From: Rhabditoides inermis
Taxonomy: Eukaryota > Nematoda > Chromadorea > Rhabditida > Rhabditidae
Reading direction: 5' to 3'
DNA length: 64,000 nt
Assembly (NCBI GenBank): GCA_963966185.1
Contig: CAWZYM010000293.1
Span: forward strand, 1,090,001-1,154,000
Part shown: positions 1-12,149 of the stretch, piece by piece
How the letters are laid out: each line of letters starts with the position of its first letter
Numbering within the stretch: the first letter of the stretch is position 1
Notes under the pieces: model-generated
What the model saw: only the letters and a program-made list of their open reading frames with translations
What the model was told of the DNA's origin: nothing
Databases searched by the model: none
Made by a program: the position numbers and the translations under genes

Positions 1-1346
1 TGGTTACGAAAATGGTTATTCTCTATACGTTTCACTTTATCTTTATGATACCTGTGTGTCACATTGATGCAATTACTTTTTTACACTATGCTATAAAAAT
101 CCAATAAGCCTACCTTAGCCATGACTCTCCACACAGCCTCGCCTCGCTGCCTAGTCTCGGATAAGGTGATGTTATCGGGAGTGGAAGCGAGAGAGAGGAG
201 GGGACGGGTGTCGAGAGGGGGGTGCGAACGGAAGACCGCGATAGAGAGGGTGGCTGAAAGGAGGGTTGAGAGGAAGAAGAGGGAGAGAGAGAGAGAAAGA
301 GAGATAGAGAGCTCACAAGTGTGTGGTGGTTCCTTGGGATGTGCCACATCTTTCACTTGGACTGTCACCAACAGAGACTGCACATCGCTTGTGTTCAGAG
401 GCTGAAAAGATGTCCTATCATTTGGGGAATTCCATAGAATCGTTTCACCTCGACCAGCATCATCTCTCCATTGCCCTGTCCCCCGTTGGCGAATCGGAAG
501 AATGCGGGAGGAGAGGGGAGGGGGTGACCGAGGGGAGAAAGTGCGGTCAGGGACTGCAACGAAACAATCTTCTCATCACCGCGATAGGAACGAATTCAAT
601 CACACTGTGATGAACTACAGTCTAAGAGGAACAATGAGAGGCGAGTTCAACAAGCGTACTATAGTCTGCGCCAGAGCGATAGTTTTCGATCTACCTCGCT
701 TGCAGTTCGAAACACGGTGCCATAACCGTCTGCCTCGCTTGTTTTGCGCGCTATTGCCGAGAGCTGACTCTTCGTCTTTCTCTGATCTACTCCACCGCGA
801 GCGACTTATTGCGAACATATAGGTCTCATTCGCTCACCTCGACCTCGTACCGCAGTTGTGCATCAGTGTCCTCGTCGGTCGCAGAGAATACGTTGACGAC
901 AGAGCCGATTGGTAGGTCTGAATGCATTGTTTGATCTATCATCTTATTCATGTCCATGAGTGGGAGTTGGTAGCCTAAAAGTCTTACATACATGATTTAC
1001 CTGAATAGATCAATATACGTTTCATGGACCACACGAATAAACGATTGTTTACTCGAAAACAATCTCTTGATCGTCACAGTTGGAAAAAAAACACAAATAA
1101 CGTCATCAAACAGTTATGTTTCACTGTGTACACTAATGGTGAAGCGGCCAAGCAATGTTAATTTCCTACCAACCGTGCTACTTCGAATTATCTGTGATCT
1201 GGTCAGCTCACCCCTATCGACGGTGACACTCCTCTGATGGTCTCGGAATCGGGGGGCGTTCGATCCGAGAGCCTCGAGGACAACGTGAACGAGAGTGTAG
1301 GAGAGGGAGGGAGGAGAGGAGGAGAGGAGGGCGGCAACCTGAGAGT

Positions 1347-1418
<72 letters not shown>

Positions 1419-4400
1419 AAGGGAGGCAGAGAGAACCTTCATATCGGCTTCGAATCCATCCTTGCTCGGTCCACCGCTGTAGACGATGTTCCCATTCTCA
1501 TCGATTGAAAGATCCTAGAATCATTTTTTAAACTACTATTTCTCGCAATACTTAATACTTCTCTAAATTGAATACGTTTCAAAATAAGTTCATTAATTGA
1601 ATCATACATCGTCGAATCAATATGTAGCAACTGCACTCACTGACCTCGTGTCCTCCCTCCACTATCCTATACACCACCGTTCCATTGCCGCCACTCTCTG
1701 CCCTCACTGATCCAACCAGAGAACGGGAAGACGGAGAAGTGAACGAGTACGCGTCCTGTATGTGTTCATTAGTGACTCGTGTCCCATTCCTGCACCAACC
1801 TTCTCGAACCGGATTCCCTCCTCGTTCTTCTTCGGCAGCACGGAAACGACAATGTCCGCGGATGCTGTGAGTGCGCCGGCTGAAACGGCGTCACTTCAGA
1901 ATCTGAGCGTTGGCATATACGCAACAGTACGTTCTGAGCTTATAGTACTGCATTACTTACTTACGAAACGTTTGACAAGCAAGCAATGTCGCTCTTACCG
2001 GCAGCAATGACCGTGAGATTGGTGCTCTCTCCGAGACTGTCGATCGATATGAAGTCCGGGTGCTGCACGGAAAGAATGCCAGAGCGAGGGTGAATGGAGA
2101 AGAGACCGGACTGATCCTGAACAATCTTGAGAACTCAAGTTCTTATTCCTATATTACTTTCCACGTCAAACGTATCTGAATTGTATCGCGAGTGAAACGT
2201 ATCGACCAACCTGCAGACTGTACATGACTCCTTCGGTGCCCTCCGCTGTCACTTTGACGAGACGATCGAATCGGGGCGATTCCTCTGAGATGGCAGCCGA
2301 GTAGACAGGGCGGGAGAACGACAGGGAGGGCAGCTGAATGACACATTTTTTTATGATCGGTTTCTATAAATTACTCGCGAAATACCTATGGACTATACCT
2401 AAAATTCCGAATGACTTCAAACTACTTGTGATTACCCTCTATTTCCTTCGATGTCGAGTTTCTTCCGGTAGATACTTCCGGTGGTATGAGGATTGCGTAT
2501 GCGTGAACCCCACCTTGTCTGCCTCTGCCACCTCGATGACTGTGTGTGCCACTGCGCCCTCCCTCTCTGCGCGCAGTTGGAGGATGGTGGGCAGGGAGGG
2601 GCAAGACGAGGATGAACACGGAAGGGGGGAGGAGGCTCACGATAGGACCCTGCAATGTTATGTTGATCTTTTTTTTACATATGTGATAAACTGGTCTCCA
2701 CCCCGCCAAAACAAATTTGTATGCTCCGCAGGCGAACCATTCCATATCCACTGTAAGAATCGAATGCACGGAGTCCTGCGCAAACCGTTCGGGCGCCAAG
2801 CTCGCGTTAGCGCGCAAGTGGTTTTGCGCGGGAATCAGCCAATTGCCAAATCAGCTGTTACCGTTTCACCCGTTCTTGTTTTCGTTCAATTTATCAATTT
2901 GTATTGTTTTTTGATATTGTATTGTATTTCATATGTTTTTATATCGATACAGTCGTATGTAGCTCTTTTTGAACCGCTAGTGAACAAGAATACGTTGTGT
3001 CGAAACTTGGAATCATGAATTGCCGCAATATATCGCAATTATCATCTCGTTGTTTTTTTTTTGTTTTACTCTCTTCATTGATGACACGTTTTAAATTTGT
3101 TGTTGTCATAGGATCGTTGCTTCGTTCTTCATCATGTGCGCGCACAATGTGACCTTGCTGCTGTCGGCGGTCGCGGGGCAGTGCCAGGAGGTTGGGCAGA
3201 CGACGGCGGCCCAGCGTGGAGTTCAACCAGGTACACTATTTGAAAATGATAGTGTCTGATAATTGTCATATGTAATATGTGTCATCTACGTGTTATAATT
3301 GATGTGTGATTGCAGGAGGTTTCGTACACGCCGCACGCGTCGGCCGTCGCAAGAAGCAGCATCAGCTCTTCGTCAAGCGTGTCTCTTGCTTCCTCAAGGT
3401 AAGCAATATGTTTTTATTTTATTTCCACAAGCGATTGCACTCCATGAGTTTCCTTTCAATTGTAACATGCCCGATCTCATGTCGGAGTTTGTGTGAAACG
3501 TACATATTGCAGGTTGTGTCTTCAACCGCTCGTTTCCCCACACTCGCACGCCAACAACAATATCTTCGTGTCTTTCAACAACAAGAAGATCTCACAATAG
3601 TGTTCTATGTTCGTTTTGACTGCTCACATGTTTTCTGTTCGTTTTGTGAATAAATTTGTAAATCGTACATCGATCGATGTTGCGAATTTGTGAATGTGAT
3701 ATCGATGAATTGATAATTGTCCGGGAATGAAAAGTAAATGTGGCTTGTGAGACATGACGTGGTTTCGTTGTTCAGTTCTGTTTCTTTCAATATGAAATAC
3801 GATTCAACGCGCGCTCTACATATTTCTTCGCATCACGCCAGCAGTGAAATCAGCCCACAGTTACGCGTGTCAGCTACCTGTCTCTATGGCGCAGCTGGTT
3901 AGAGGTTAGACAAGCTCCTCTCACGCTGAGGGTCGCGGGTTCAATCCTTAGCGCTCCATTTTGTGTGTTCATCGATAAGTCGATATTTTCGATGTCATGT
4001 GCGCACTCTCATTCAATGCAATCAGTGCTCGTGTGGCGCAGGCGGTAAAGCGCGCGCCTCGCAATCAAGAGGTCGCGGGTTCGGTTCCCTCTACCTCGTT
4101 TTTCGTGGATAAGTACGCTGGCTTGGCGCACTGCCAATTGACGGGTCCAGCGTACCGTAACCCTTATGCACCGCCCATTCCTGGCCGATTGGAGACGACT
4201 TTACTCATTCAACGCGCGAGTAATTGTCTTACAAGTCTTCTTGTGCGGTATGTAGCGTATGTGATACGTATGTGTAGGAGACAATTACAAAAACGACAAT
4301 TGTGGTCCTAGAACGAAATCTTGCAAAGAGGTAGTACGGTATGCCCACCTCCTTCTCGACTGTCCACTTATCCGCCTGCGGTCCGACCACGTTCACAGCC

Positions 4401-6277
4401 ACTCCGTCAGCGTGCGCCAGTGCGAGCTGGAATACGTTTCATTATACATACGTTATACGTTTCATAATCGTGACACTACCGTACTATCTACTACATGTCT
4501 AGTTTATTTTACCAATGGCAGAGGCACACTGTTCCAGACAATGAGAGACAGTCGGATGCCTTCCTCGATTGTTGGATTGTTTGTGCTATCTCATCATGCT
4601 AACAATGTTTGCCGGTCCCAGGCTGATGAACTATACGGTTCACATCTTCACATGGCTTTTGAAATGGTTTTTGATTGACTGACCGTTCCCATACGTTTCA
4701 CTTGTGTTAAAAAGTACGTTTTGAACATTTTTTCCAATATGATGCCAATATGTGCCTATACAGTTGAAAACACAAAAATAGCGTTATATTGGAATACATT
4801 TGTAAAATGTACCTTCACACTGATCTCCTCTCCTCCCTTTGCAGTATAGTGCTCCTTCTCAAATCGCAGCGTCTGCTTGGCCGAACGACGCGTCGGCTCC
4901 GCCCCCTTAGGCGCCGCCTCTTTCTCGGCCGGCACGAGCTTGAGAGTGATCTCCTGCTGTTGACCGCCGATAAGAGCAATGGCGAGGATCTGAAATTCAC
5001 TTTCGAGATTACTGGTAGAGTAATGGTGGGTACAGCTGACATAATTATTTTTTTTCGATGTCACTGTACTATGTTAGGTGGAACGTATCTGCTTACCTTG
5101 ACTTCTTCCGGTATTTTCTCGGGGTCGACGACTATGAGTTGGAATGACTGCGAGGTGAGGGCGATTGCTGGCTCGATTGTGAGCGCATCTGGAGGAGAGA
5201 CAGAGAGACCCACGTGGTCATGAACCTCAACGGATATCGTTATCTTTATCTGGCACAAAAAACAACATTCGTGATCCTTCTGTCTTGTATCTTACTAATC
5301 CTTACTCTGCGACGTTGTCGATAACTCAGTACGAAGTTTTCCGTACGGAGTTATTTTATATAGCCTTCAAACTGCGCAATTTCGGATTTTGTTGCGCGCG
5401 TTCCAAATCTCTTCTCGCGTTTATTGCACACGGATCCAATGAGCCAATTGGATCGGAAAAGAGAGCCTGGCGGGTGAAAACTAAAGAGATCCTACGAGAA
5501 GTCAGGGCGAGATCGAGAGCCGAGATAGATGACCTTGTTCGAGAGGTGGCGCGGGAAAGAGAGAGAGAGAGAGAGAGAGAGATTATAGATAGAGAGAGAG
5601 AGGGAGAGAGAGAGAGAGAAATGGAAATCGCGCATATGCTAGCAATAGTCATCGCCGAACAGTGGCAAATGCATTATTGGAACGCGCATTAGTGACATCA
5701 TTTGAACACAACGGAGAAATTGAAAGAGTGAAAGAGAGATAGATAAATAGAGAGAAAGACATAGAGATAGAAAGAGAGAGAGAGACTGAAAGACAGAGAG
5801 TCAGATATATACTCACCGTCTCCAGCACTCTCATCGCGTCTCCGTTGGGATGACGTCATCTGCCGCGAGCCCCGCGGGCAGATGGATCACTACATCCTTC
5901 ACATCGAGCAGTGTGTCTGAGGTAATGATACTCATAATATATTCCATCAACAATTCTATGCACATCATCCCATCATGGTGGATCCCGTCATGTAGGAACC
6001 GCTGACAGATACTCCACGCAGATTATGCCACGCAGACTATACCACGATACCCTTCCCTCTTCACTGTCGTAATCTTGACAGTAATTCAAATCAATCAATA
6101 ATATCACCGTTCAAAATCACTACCATAGAATTCAACCACGAATTGAAAATTATTCGTCCACTCGCAAATACATAAAAGCGTTGAATCGCATGTGTATGTA
6201 AGTATGTATGCTCTGACAAACGTACCATCGGCTGTAGCTCCGATAGCGAGTAAGAGTATGAGCGCTAGAGTGCGCAT
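1..6277 (-). CDS. Cadherin-family protein (multi-exon, runs off left edge)
   Basis: Proposed start at 6277 because the first 17 codons (MRTLALILLLAIGATAD) read as a signal peptide, followed by a donor. Coding exons can be read near 5251-5099, 5003-4812, 4430-4320, 2575-2515, 2335-2217, 2122-2000, 1850-1795, 1740-1640, 1510-1445, 1335-1203, 915-830, 460-410, 400-320 and 240-115. Typical extracellular cadherin signatures appear: FSIHPRSGILSV, SNAPRF at a repeat border, PIGSVVNVFSATDED followed by LRYEVE, and SFSRPVYSAAISEE. Cadherins are calcium-dependent adhesion proteins at the cell surface. Classical DxNDNxP linkers look weakened, so this is a divergent family member. The exon near 5930-5820 and its donor are not resolved. 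No transmembrane segment is seen, presumably because the 3' part lies outside. The intron between 4320 and 2575 holds a repeated-DNA block. Confidence 0.72.
1353..1416. repeat. (GA)n microsatellite
   Basis: About 64 bases of uninterrupted GA dinucleotide next to a cadherin splice acceptor. Similar long GA/CT tracts recur at 5560-5620, 11970-12048, 12103-12147, 25208-25275, 25728-25790, 31118-31156, 34531-34566, 42684-42770, 46424-46453, 50675-50726, 51899-51963 and 55270-55312, mostly inside introns. Confidence 0.9.
3134..3657 (+). pseudogene. Three-exon gene of unknown function, frameshifted copy
   Basis: Exon 1 starts MCAHNVTLLLSAVAGQ, exon 2 (after TTGCAG at about 3316) reads GGFVHAARVGRRKKQHQ and ends LKxGTAAGC, and exon 3 begins at about 3514. 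Comparison with the minus-strand copy at 19030-19510 shows one extra base early in exon 3, which shifts the frame away from the shared SHANN..VSFNNKK tail. I do not recognise the family. The basic stretch RRKKQ and the conserved splice sites suggest it was once a real gene. The copy near 8820-9060 is more decayed. Confidence 0.4.
3884..3960 (+). repeat. tRNA-like sequence (A and B boxes)
   Basis: It contains TGGCGCAGCTGGTTAGAGG (A-box like) and GGGTTCAATCC (B box). The 5' and 3' ends do not form a convincing acceptor stem, so I treat it as a tRNA-derived repeat and not a working tRNA gene. A related copy lies on the minus strand at about 18740-18805. Confidence 0.5.
4025..4100 (+). repeat. 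Second tRNA-like sequence
   Basis: It has TGTGGCGCAGGCGGTAAAG (A-box like) and a GGGTTCGGTTCC B box, 65 bases after the previous tRNA-like relic and in the same orientation. No proper acceptor stem is seen. Probably a tRNA-derived short repeat. Confidence 0.45.
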
Positions 6278-6760
6278 CTCCGGAGTGGAATCAATCGAGG
6301 GTGTGGAGAGAGAGTGATTTGCTATCCGCGAGATTAGAATAACCGGAATCGACACACACACAACAGAGAGAAGCGATTACCCGAGAAACATGCGTGTAGC
6401 GGTTTTCTCTCGTTCTCCCCTGCTCCCACCCTTGCGCTAGTTATTTGGGTCAGCAGGCTATAGGGTGAGAGGGGAGCGGTAAAGGGAAGCCGCCCGGTGA
6501 TGAAAGCATCAAGGTTCACAGAAGGAGAGTGAAAGTGATAGATGATAGATGATAGGTTCAAGAGCTCCCATTTAACGAAGAACCCGTGGTAGGACTTCGA
6601 TCACCGGTGTGAGGCAAATAGGCAATTCCGAGAGCAGCAAGTGAAGTCTATGAACATTGTGAAGTTGTTAAAACTAATAGGTTTTTGAAAAGACCAACGT
6701 TGAATTTTTGTTCAATCGACTCGGCTAAGTCATAGACAAAACATGTAAATATGTGTGATA

Positions 6761-7076
6761 GACAACTGGCTGTGACACCGTAAACAGCGCACTCAAAAGC
6801 CTATCAAGGCAGTGCAAGATACAAAGTATACTATGAGGCCCCATTATACTTCACGCTGACGCTGACGCGACACTGACGCTCCCGTGCAAAAAATGCAACT
6901 ATTGATTTCGTTGACGCAGCGTGATCAAATCGATAGTTGCATCTTTTGCACGGGAGGGTCAGCGTCGCGTCAGCGTCAGCGTGAAAGTATAATGGGCCTC
7001 ATAGGTATACTTTGTATCTTGCACTGCCTTGATAGGCTTTTGAGTGCGCTGTTTACGGTTGTCACAGCCAGTTGTC
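6761..7076. repeat. Foldback (near-perfect 316-bp palindrome)
   Basis: The left arm starts GACAACTGGCTGTGACA and the right arm ends with its reverse complement. Arms are about 140 bp and pair almost completely, including CGCTGACGCTGACGCGACACTGACG and its inverse, around a small centre at about 6918. No ORF inside. No clear target duplication seen. It abuts the left end of the duplicated unit that begins at about 7082. Confidence 0.85.
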
Positions 7077-7081
7077 GGATA

Positions 7082-9060
7082 CACTGCGTCTCTGCCTTCT
7101 TTCTCTTGCCGTCTCCGCTCTCACACACAGAGTGTGAGACACGCACACTCTAGAGGCGAATATCGATTACCTCGCTGTGGGCTGGTGGCCCCCGCCAGAT
7201 GTGACTCATGGCTCCCGTCATCACTTATGATTGGGCGGGGCATGCGCGTCAGTGCTTTTTTTTGCAAAGTGGACGTAACTGAGCGGGTTTGTGAAATACA
7301 GTTTTCAGTATTTCTGTGTGCATATCATAGCATAGTAAATCTTCGTCTACAAATTTCGAGTATTGCATCATGTTTCTCATGCTCACATCATCTCATTTCG
7401 CAATGTCTCATATCGATTTTTTGCAGGCAGCGCTGTGTCGCGGGCATGAAAGCACCATTCTACTGACGTTTTGACGCGTTCATCATATCGCGCACCAAAT
7501 GTGTTATTGTTGTTGTTCGATATTCCTTGTTCTGCAGGATGACTCTTCTATCGCTGGCCCGCTACATCCGGACACGGCATCGTCGCGTGTATGAGCAGCG
7601 CCGCACCCGTCTGGACAAGCAAGGACAACTGGACTTCTCGAAGGTGTGCTTTGTTCTTCTAATCCCTGAGTACACTGTTCATTGCAGACGTTGAAGCACG
7701 ATGAAAAAGTGATGGAAGAGCAGCGCGCACTGTGGAAGGCAAGCGAGGATCCCCACACCTCGTCCTACCAGGTGAGTGGGTCGTTGATCGAGGTGTTTTT
7801 TTTCTGGAAAATGAGTGCGTGTCTGTCGGTGAGTGTGAGTGCTGTGAGTTCACGACCTCACACTCGAAAGGTGGTACATAGCAGCCACCGCACAGCGATC
7901 ACGAATGTGCAAATATCATAACTAAGAAACGAAATGGTGGTATAGTTTACACCCCATTCAGAACAATAGATGAAAGGACACTAAAATTTGTAGGTAGCTC
8001 ACTCTGAACAGACGTCCCCTGTGAACGAGAAGAAGGAGACTGTTAGTTCAACTCAGAAGAGGGGAGGAAGGAATAAGAAGAAGAAGGGCGGGGCGAAGGA
8101 GGGCGCACCGAAAAGGGGCCGGCCACTGCGCAACGCCACAAATAACAAAACCGGCAAGACCTAGTTGACACATCGATGACAATTTTCATTCGTAGTTTTT
8201 GATTACCGGTCTCGCACAATTGTTTGTCTTTCTTTGTTTGTTTGTGAAACAAATTGTATTTTGTTCATTTGATTGTTTATGATACCACTTGGCAGTTACA
8301 AAATCTATTTCCTCATCTGTTCGAAGAACGCATTTATATGCGAGCCGCAGCAAATCTTCCCACCGATGAACTGATCTCCACCCCGCCAAAACAAATTTGC
8401 TCCGCAGGCGAACCATTCCATATCCACTGTAAGAACCGCTGTGTAAGCACAGAGGGCAAACAGTTCGGGCGCTATGTGGTTTGCGCGGGAACCAGCCAAT
8501 TGCCAAGTCAGCTGTTCCGTTTCACCCGTTCTTGTTTTTGTTCAACTTGCCAATTTGTTTTTTTTTATATTGTATTGTATTTCATATGTTTTTATATTGA
8601 TACAGTCGTATGTAGCTTCTTTTGAAACCCTTGTGATCAAGAATATGTTGTCGAAACTTCTGGAATCATGAATCGTCGCAAAATATCGCAATTCTCATCT
8701 CTCTTTCTTATTGTTTCACTTACTTGCGTAATCGATGACACCTTTTTAATTTGTTGTTTGTCATATGTTAGTTGGTCGTGTAATATGTGATATGTAGGAT
8801 CGCTGCTTCGTTTTCGTCATGTGAGCGCACACTGGGACTTGCTACTGTAGGCAGTCGCGGCGCAGAGCCAGGTTGGGCAGACGACGGCGGTACAGCGTGG
8901 ACCAGGTACACCAGGTACACTATTTATCAATTATAGGGTTTGATAATTTGTCACTATAGAATATGAGGTGTGGTACCAGCTCTTCGTCAAGCACGTGTCT
9001 TGATTCCTCAAGGTAAGCAACATGTACCAGCTCTTCGTCAAGCACGTGTCTTGATTCCTC
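7082..9060 (+). repeat. Duplicated unit copy B
   Basis: Matches the minus strand at 22863-21264 and 19638-18720, which is one unit split by a later insertion. It carries the basic-protein gene at 7539-8164, the shared spacer at 8370-8670 and a decayed copy of the three-exon gene at about 8815-9060. That last part includes a 58-bp direct repeat (TACCAGCTCTTCGTCAAGCA at 8975 and again at 9025). Confidence 0.8.
7539..8164 (+). CDS. Small basic protein with AT-hook-like tail, copy 1
   Basis: Three exons: 7539-7643, 7689-7771, 7994-8164, giving about 119 aa. The ATG lies one base after a TTCTGCAG acceptor with no open frame upstream, which suits a trans-spliced first exon. Exon 1 reads MTLLSLARYIRTRHRRVYEQ; exon 2 includes MEEQRALWKASEDPHTSSYQ; the C-terminus is rich in Lys, Arg and Gly (GGRNKKKKGG) and contains KRGRPLRN, similar to the AT-hook core RGRP. 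A nuclear, DNA-binding role is possible but is inference. The inverted copy at 21777-22400 is also fully open despite several differences, which suggests selection on the protein. I do not recognise the family. Confidence 0.62.
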
Positions 9061-9114
9061 AAGGTAAGCAACATCTTGTGTTCACGAACGTTTTCCCTCC
9101 ATGAGTTTTATTGC

Positions 9115-9537
9115 TTTTGTAAAATGCCCATCGACCAATTATGATTTCTTCATATCTGTTTACAAGTAGCGACATCGCGAATACGATATCGTCTCTCTGG
9201 TTAGCTCGCGCATGGGCCATGGCTCCTAATGAAGGAGAGAGATTTGTGAGATGTGAATCACTAACTATGAGCAAACGTGGTGAAAGTTTCTAGGCATTAT
9301 TAAAGTTCATTATTTATACATAGCTAAATAATGTATTAGAACATTAAAACGTTACACATGTGAAACGCACAAATTACATGTGAAACGCCTAAATTGAAAG
9401 TGGAGGAACGTCCTAGCAAAGTGAGGGATCGTTCATGGTCGGTGGAGGAATCGTTCATGCTAGTGGAGGACCATGCAAAAGTGGAGGACTTGCAAAAGTG
9501 GAGGACCTTGCAAAAATGGAGGGAACGTCCTACATCC
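9115..9537. mobile_element. Truncated right half of a palindromic element
   Basis: Ends GGGAACGTCCTACATCC at 9537 and matches the right half and part of the interior of the full element at 57577-59401. It shows the repeated GTGGAGGACC/GGAACGT motifs. The left half is missing. Confidence 0.65.
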
Positions 9538-9828
9538 GAAAATCGATTAATCATGATTTCCATGATTTTTGATTAATCAGAATCAAAACCATCGCAAAAT
9601 TTTGATTAACTCCCAGCACTAATCCATATCCTCATTTAGTGCTTGACTGTTTTTATGGATAGACAATTATTATTATTTTTGTTGTTGTTAGATTGTGAAT
9701 CATTATGGCTTGCACACAAATGCTTCTTGGCATTAAAAATTTATTCTCATAAGAAGTGTTATGCGTATATTGAAACGTATGTGATACACTGTTTTTCTGT
9801 CTATTTCTCACCTTTATGTTCTAGCGTC

Positions 9829-9925
9829 TTCCAATTACCAGTCGCCTCCAGATTACCTCCACAGCCTGATTTTGGTTCTGAAAGCGAATCTCCCTCATTC
9901 TTCCTCCCTCTCCTCCTCTCTCTTT

Positions 9926-9956
<31 letters not shown>

Positions 9957-10626
9957 AACTGGCGTAGCAGTGACGACGACTTGGAATCTTCCCTTGTTCA
10001 TGCTTTGATCGGAAGAGAATCGAATCTGGAGGGCAGAGTTGGAAGAGTTGAAAGTCGGTTCGCGGGTGCTCTGAGTGAGAAGAGAAATGTGTTCTTATTC
10101 AATTTTGGACATCTTATTCAATTTTGGACAGGAGAAGAACTATTGTTGAAAAAAACGTGTTCGTTATTTACAATCGAATGAAACGTTTTGGTTGAGTGAT
10201 TGAATGTGATAACACTAACTATTACTCACGCATCTAAAGATTCTATCAAATCAATCACTGTGCCACTCACTTGTCGCCGCACCACTTTCCGAGACTCCGA
10301 GTTGTGTTTGTGATCTCTGATCCATCAAACATCTCCAGATAGTCCATCGAACAGTCTGCGTGGTATTCCAACTCCATCTTCTCGAATCTGACGAAAGCGA
10401 CGTGTTTTGAATCGGTAACGCAACTGTGATGAATTTGTTGCTTTCGGGATGCTCTGAATGTGAATACTCTACCCGAAGTCTCCAAAACTTGGCACAGTTT
10501 ACGGATAAAACCTTAGATTTTGGTTCACAAGAGACACTCACTTTACGCTGATGACCCTTCCCTCTGGCGCCGTTATATTCCATGAAGATTCCAGATTGTG
10601 GGGATACGGTAGTGGGAAGTCGGGCG
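9829..10626 (-). CDS. CUB-domain protein (fragment)
   Basis: Four exons read on the minus strand. Near 10626-10546 PDFPLPYPHNLESSWNIT..PEGRVISVK; 10390-10270 FEKMELEYHADCSMDYLEMF, then DGSEITNTTRSLGKWCGDK; about 10021-9960 IRFSSDQSMNKGRFQVVVTA; about 9880-9829 SGCGGNLEATGNW. Together exons 1-3 make one whole CUB domain: hydrophobic strand, Cys before the DYLE(M/I)xDG motif, WCG, then FxSDxSxxxGF-like end. Exon 4 starts a second CUB (CGGxL). CUB domains are extracellular interaction modules. No exon beyond 9829 could be found before mobile-element sequence starts at about 9540, and no signal peptide exon was identified upstream, so the gene is partial or broken. Confidence 0.65.
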
Positions 10627-10639
10627 CTTATTTCCCCTT

Positions 10640-11360
10640 CTCACTCGCCATTCAAATGCGAGTCTCGCCGCGCCATAGGAAGGGGTTGAAATCGAGGGTA
10701 CGAAAGCAGCATTTGGAAATTTTAGGTTTTAGCAACTGGAACAAACTATACAGTTGGATCACTTGTAAAGCGTTCGATTCCACTAAACTAGAACTCTCTA
10801 GCTCAACGGAGACTCGATAAAGGGCTTTGTGTCCATTTTGTCCGATTTCGCCCGAATTCGGTCGCAGGGGGCGGTTTGACTAGCCATCACTATACCATGA
10901 GAGTGGATTTCCACACCACATGAACTGGGTGAATTTAACAAGAATGGTTGACTCCGAAATGACAAGCATTTTATTAAAATCAAGCTATTTTGCCCCTGAA
11001 AAACGGTAAGAACCAAAGAAAATGCACAATGTTGAAAAAAAACAATCATAAAGTTGTAGCTCGAACAACTTTTCTTTCGAGCTATAATCATAAAAGTTGT
11101 TGCTACTTATATATGTATTTCGTCTCCGTTGTTAGGCGGCCACTCTGAAAGGCGACCACTGGGAGCTGTGAAGAGTATCGCTAATTTATCAACGAGAATA
11201 ATGATTACTCACTCATGAAGCAAAAATAAGATATGATATCATTCATAGTGACTAATTTCTGACAACCTCCCGCCATTATCACGATTTCCACACTGCAGTG
11301 CGCTCTCGCTGTCTCGCTCACACAATGTTGTGCAATCACACACTCTCCTTCTCGCTCTCA
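10640..11360. other. Intergenic, no gene seen
   Basis: AT-rich stretch with short open frames lacking splice context. The right end merges into the promoter region of the gene at 11621. Confidence 0.5.
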
Positions 11361-11365
11361 CCATG

Positions 11366-11373
11366 GGTATAAA
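11366..11373 (+). promoter_or_regulatory. Probable TATA box
   Basis: GGTATAAAAGC lies about 250 bases upstream of the ATG at 11621, in the same orientation, and is the only perfect TATAAAA here. A non-coding first exon or trans-splicing could account for the distance. Confidence 0.45.
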
Positions 11374-11620
11374 AGCAAACGCCAGTCGGCCCGCACGTCT
11401 CTTTCTATCGCTGTGAAAATGTGTTTGTATCACATTCAATTTTCTATTTCTGATTATCTTGCAGCGTTTGACATGTTCGAATTGTTTTTTTGTAGTTTTT
11501 TTTGTGTAGTCTCTATGTTTTGAAATGATTGTAACTAACGACTTGCCATCACAGCCCGTCGTATGAACACGTTCGCGATACCGAACAAATAGTTCCAGCA
11601 GTATTCCAGATTCCAGCATT

Positions 11621-11967
11621 ATGGAAGTGGAAGATTTGAAGTGTGATCGGGCGGATCGCATGAATCTCCAGCATCGGAGAGGCGAGCGCATCCCGTACTT
11701 CTTGGAGCAGCAGTACCCCCTCCTACGCACACCACATACAAGAATCACTTCATTCGGAATGATACTCGGTACGTTTTCATTTGTGTTACGTTACACATGT
11801 GGTTTACTTTACAATAATTACTTATGGTTTCTGTAATCGGGTAAAGGAAGTAGTCGTTTCACATACATATTTCAGGAAAACACGACGCGTTTATCCTTCG
11901 AGACGGCACAGAAGAGGGGAGAGAGGGGGAGATGCGAAACGATGTGGTCTACTCTATACACAAGTGA

Positions 11968-12054
<87 letters not shown>

Positions 12055-12097
12055 AGGGAGAGGAGATAGAGAGGGGAGGGAAGGACGGATAGACAAA

Positions 12098-12149
<52 letters not shown>

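Larger units (their letters stand above)
2690..3960 (+). repeat. Duplicated unit copy A inside a cadherin intron
   Basis: This stretch matches 8370-9060 on the plus strand and 21540-18720 on the minus strand. It starts with the shared block CACCCCGCCAAAACAAATTTG-like sequence, continues through the three-exon gene at 3134-3655 and ends with a tRNA-like sequence. It lies in antisense orientation within an intron of the cadherin gene. It lacks the basic-protein gene that precedes the unit in the other two copies. Confidence 0.75.

Noticed and set aside
6334..6561. 75-aa minus-strand frame upstream of the cadherin start
   Set aside because: No signal or splice context; more likely 5' flank.
9394..9576. 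60-aa frame with VEERPSK/VEDLQKWRT-like repeats
   Set aside because: It is the translation of terminal repeats of a palindromic mobile element.
11239..11748. 169-aa minus-strand frame
   Set aside because: It overlaps the TATA box and first exon of the plus-strand gene and has no family resemblance.
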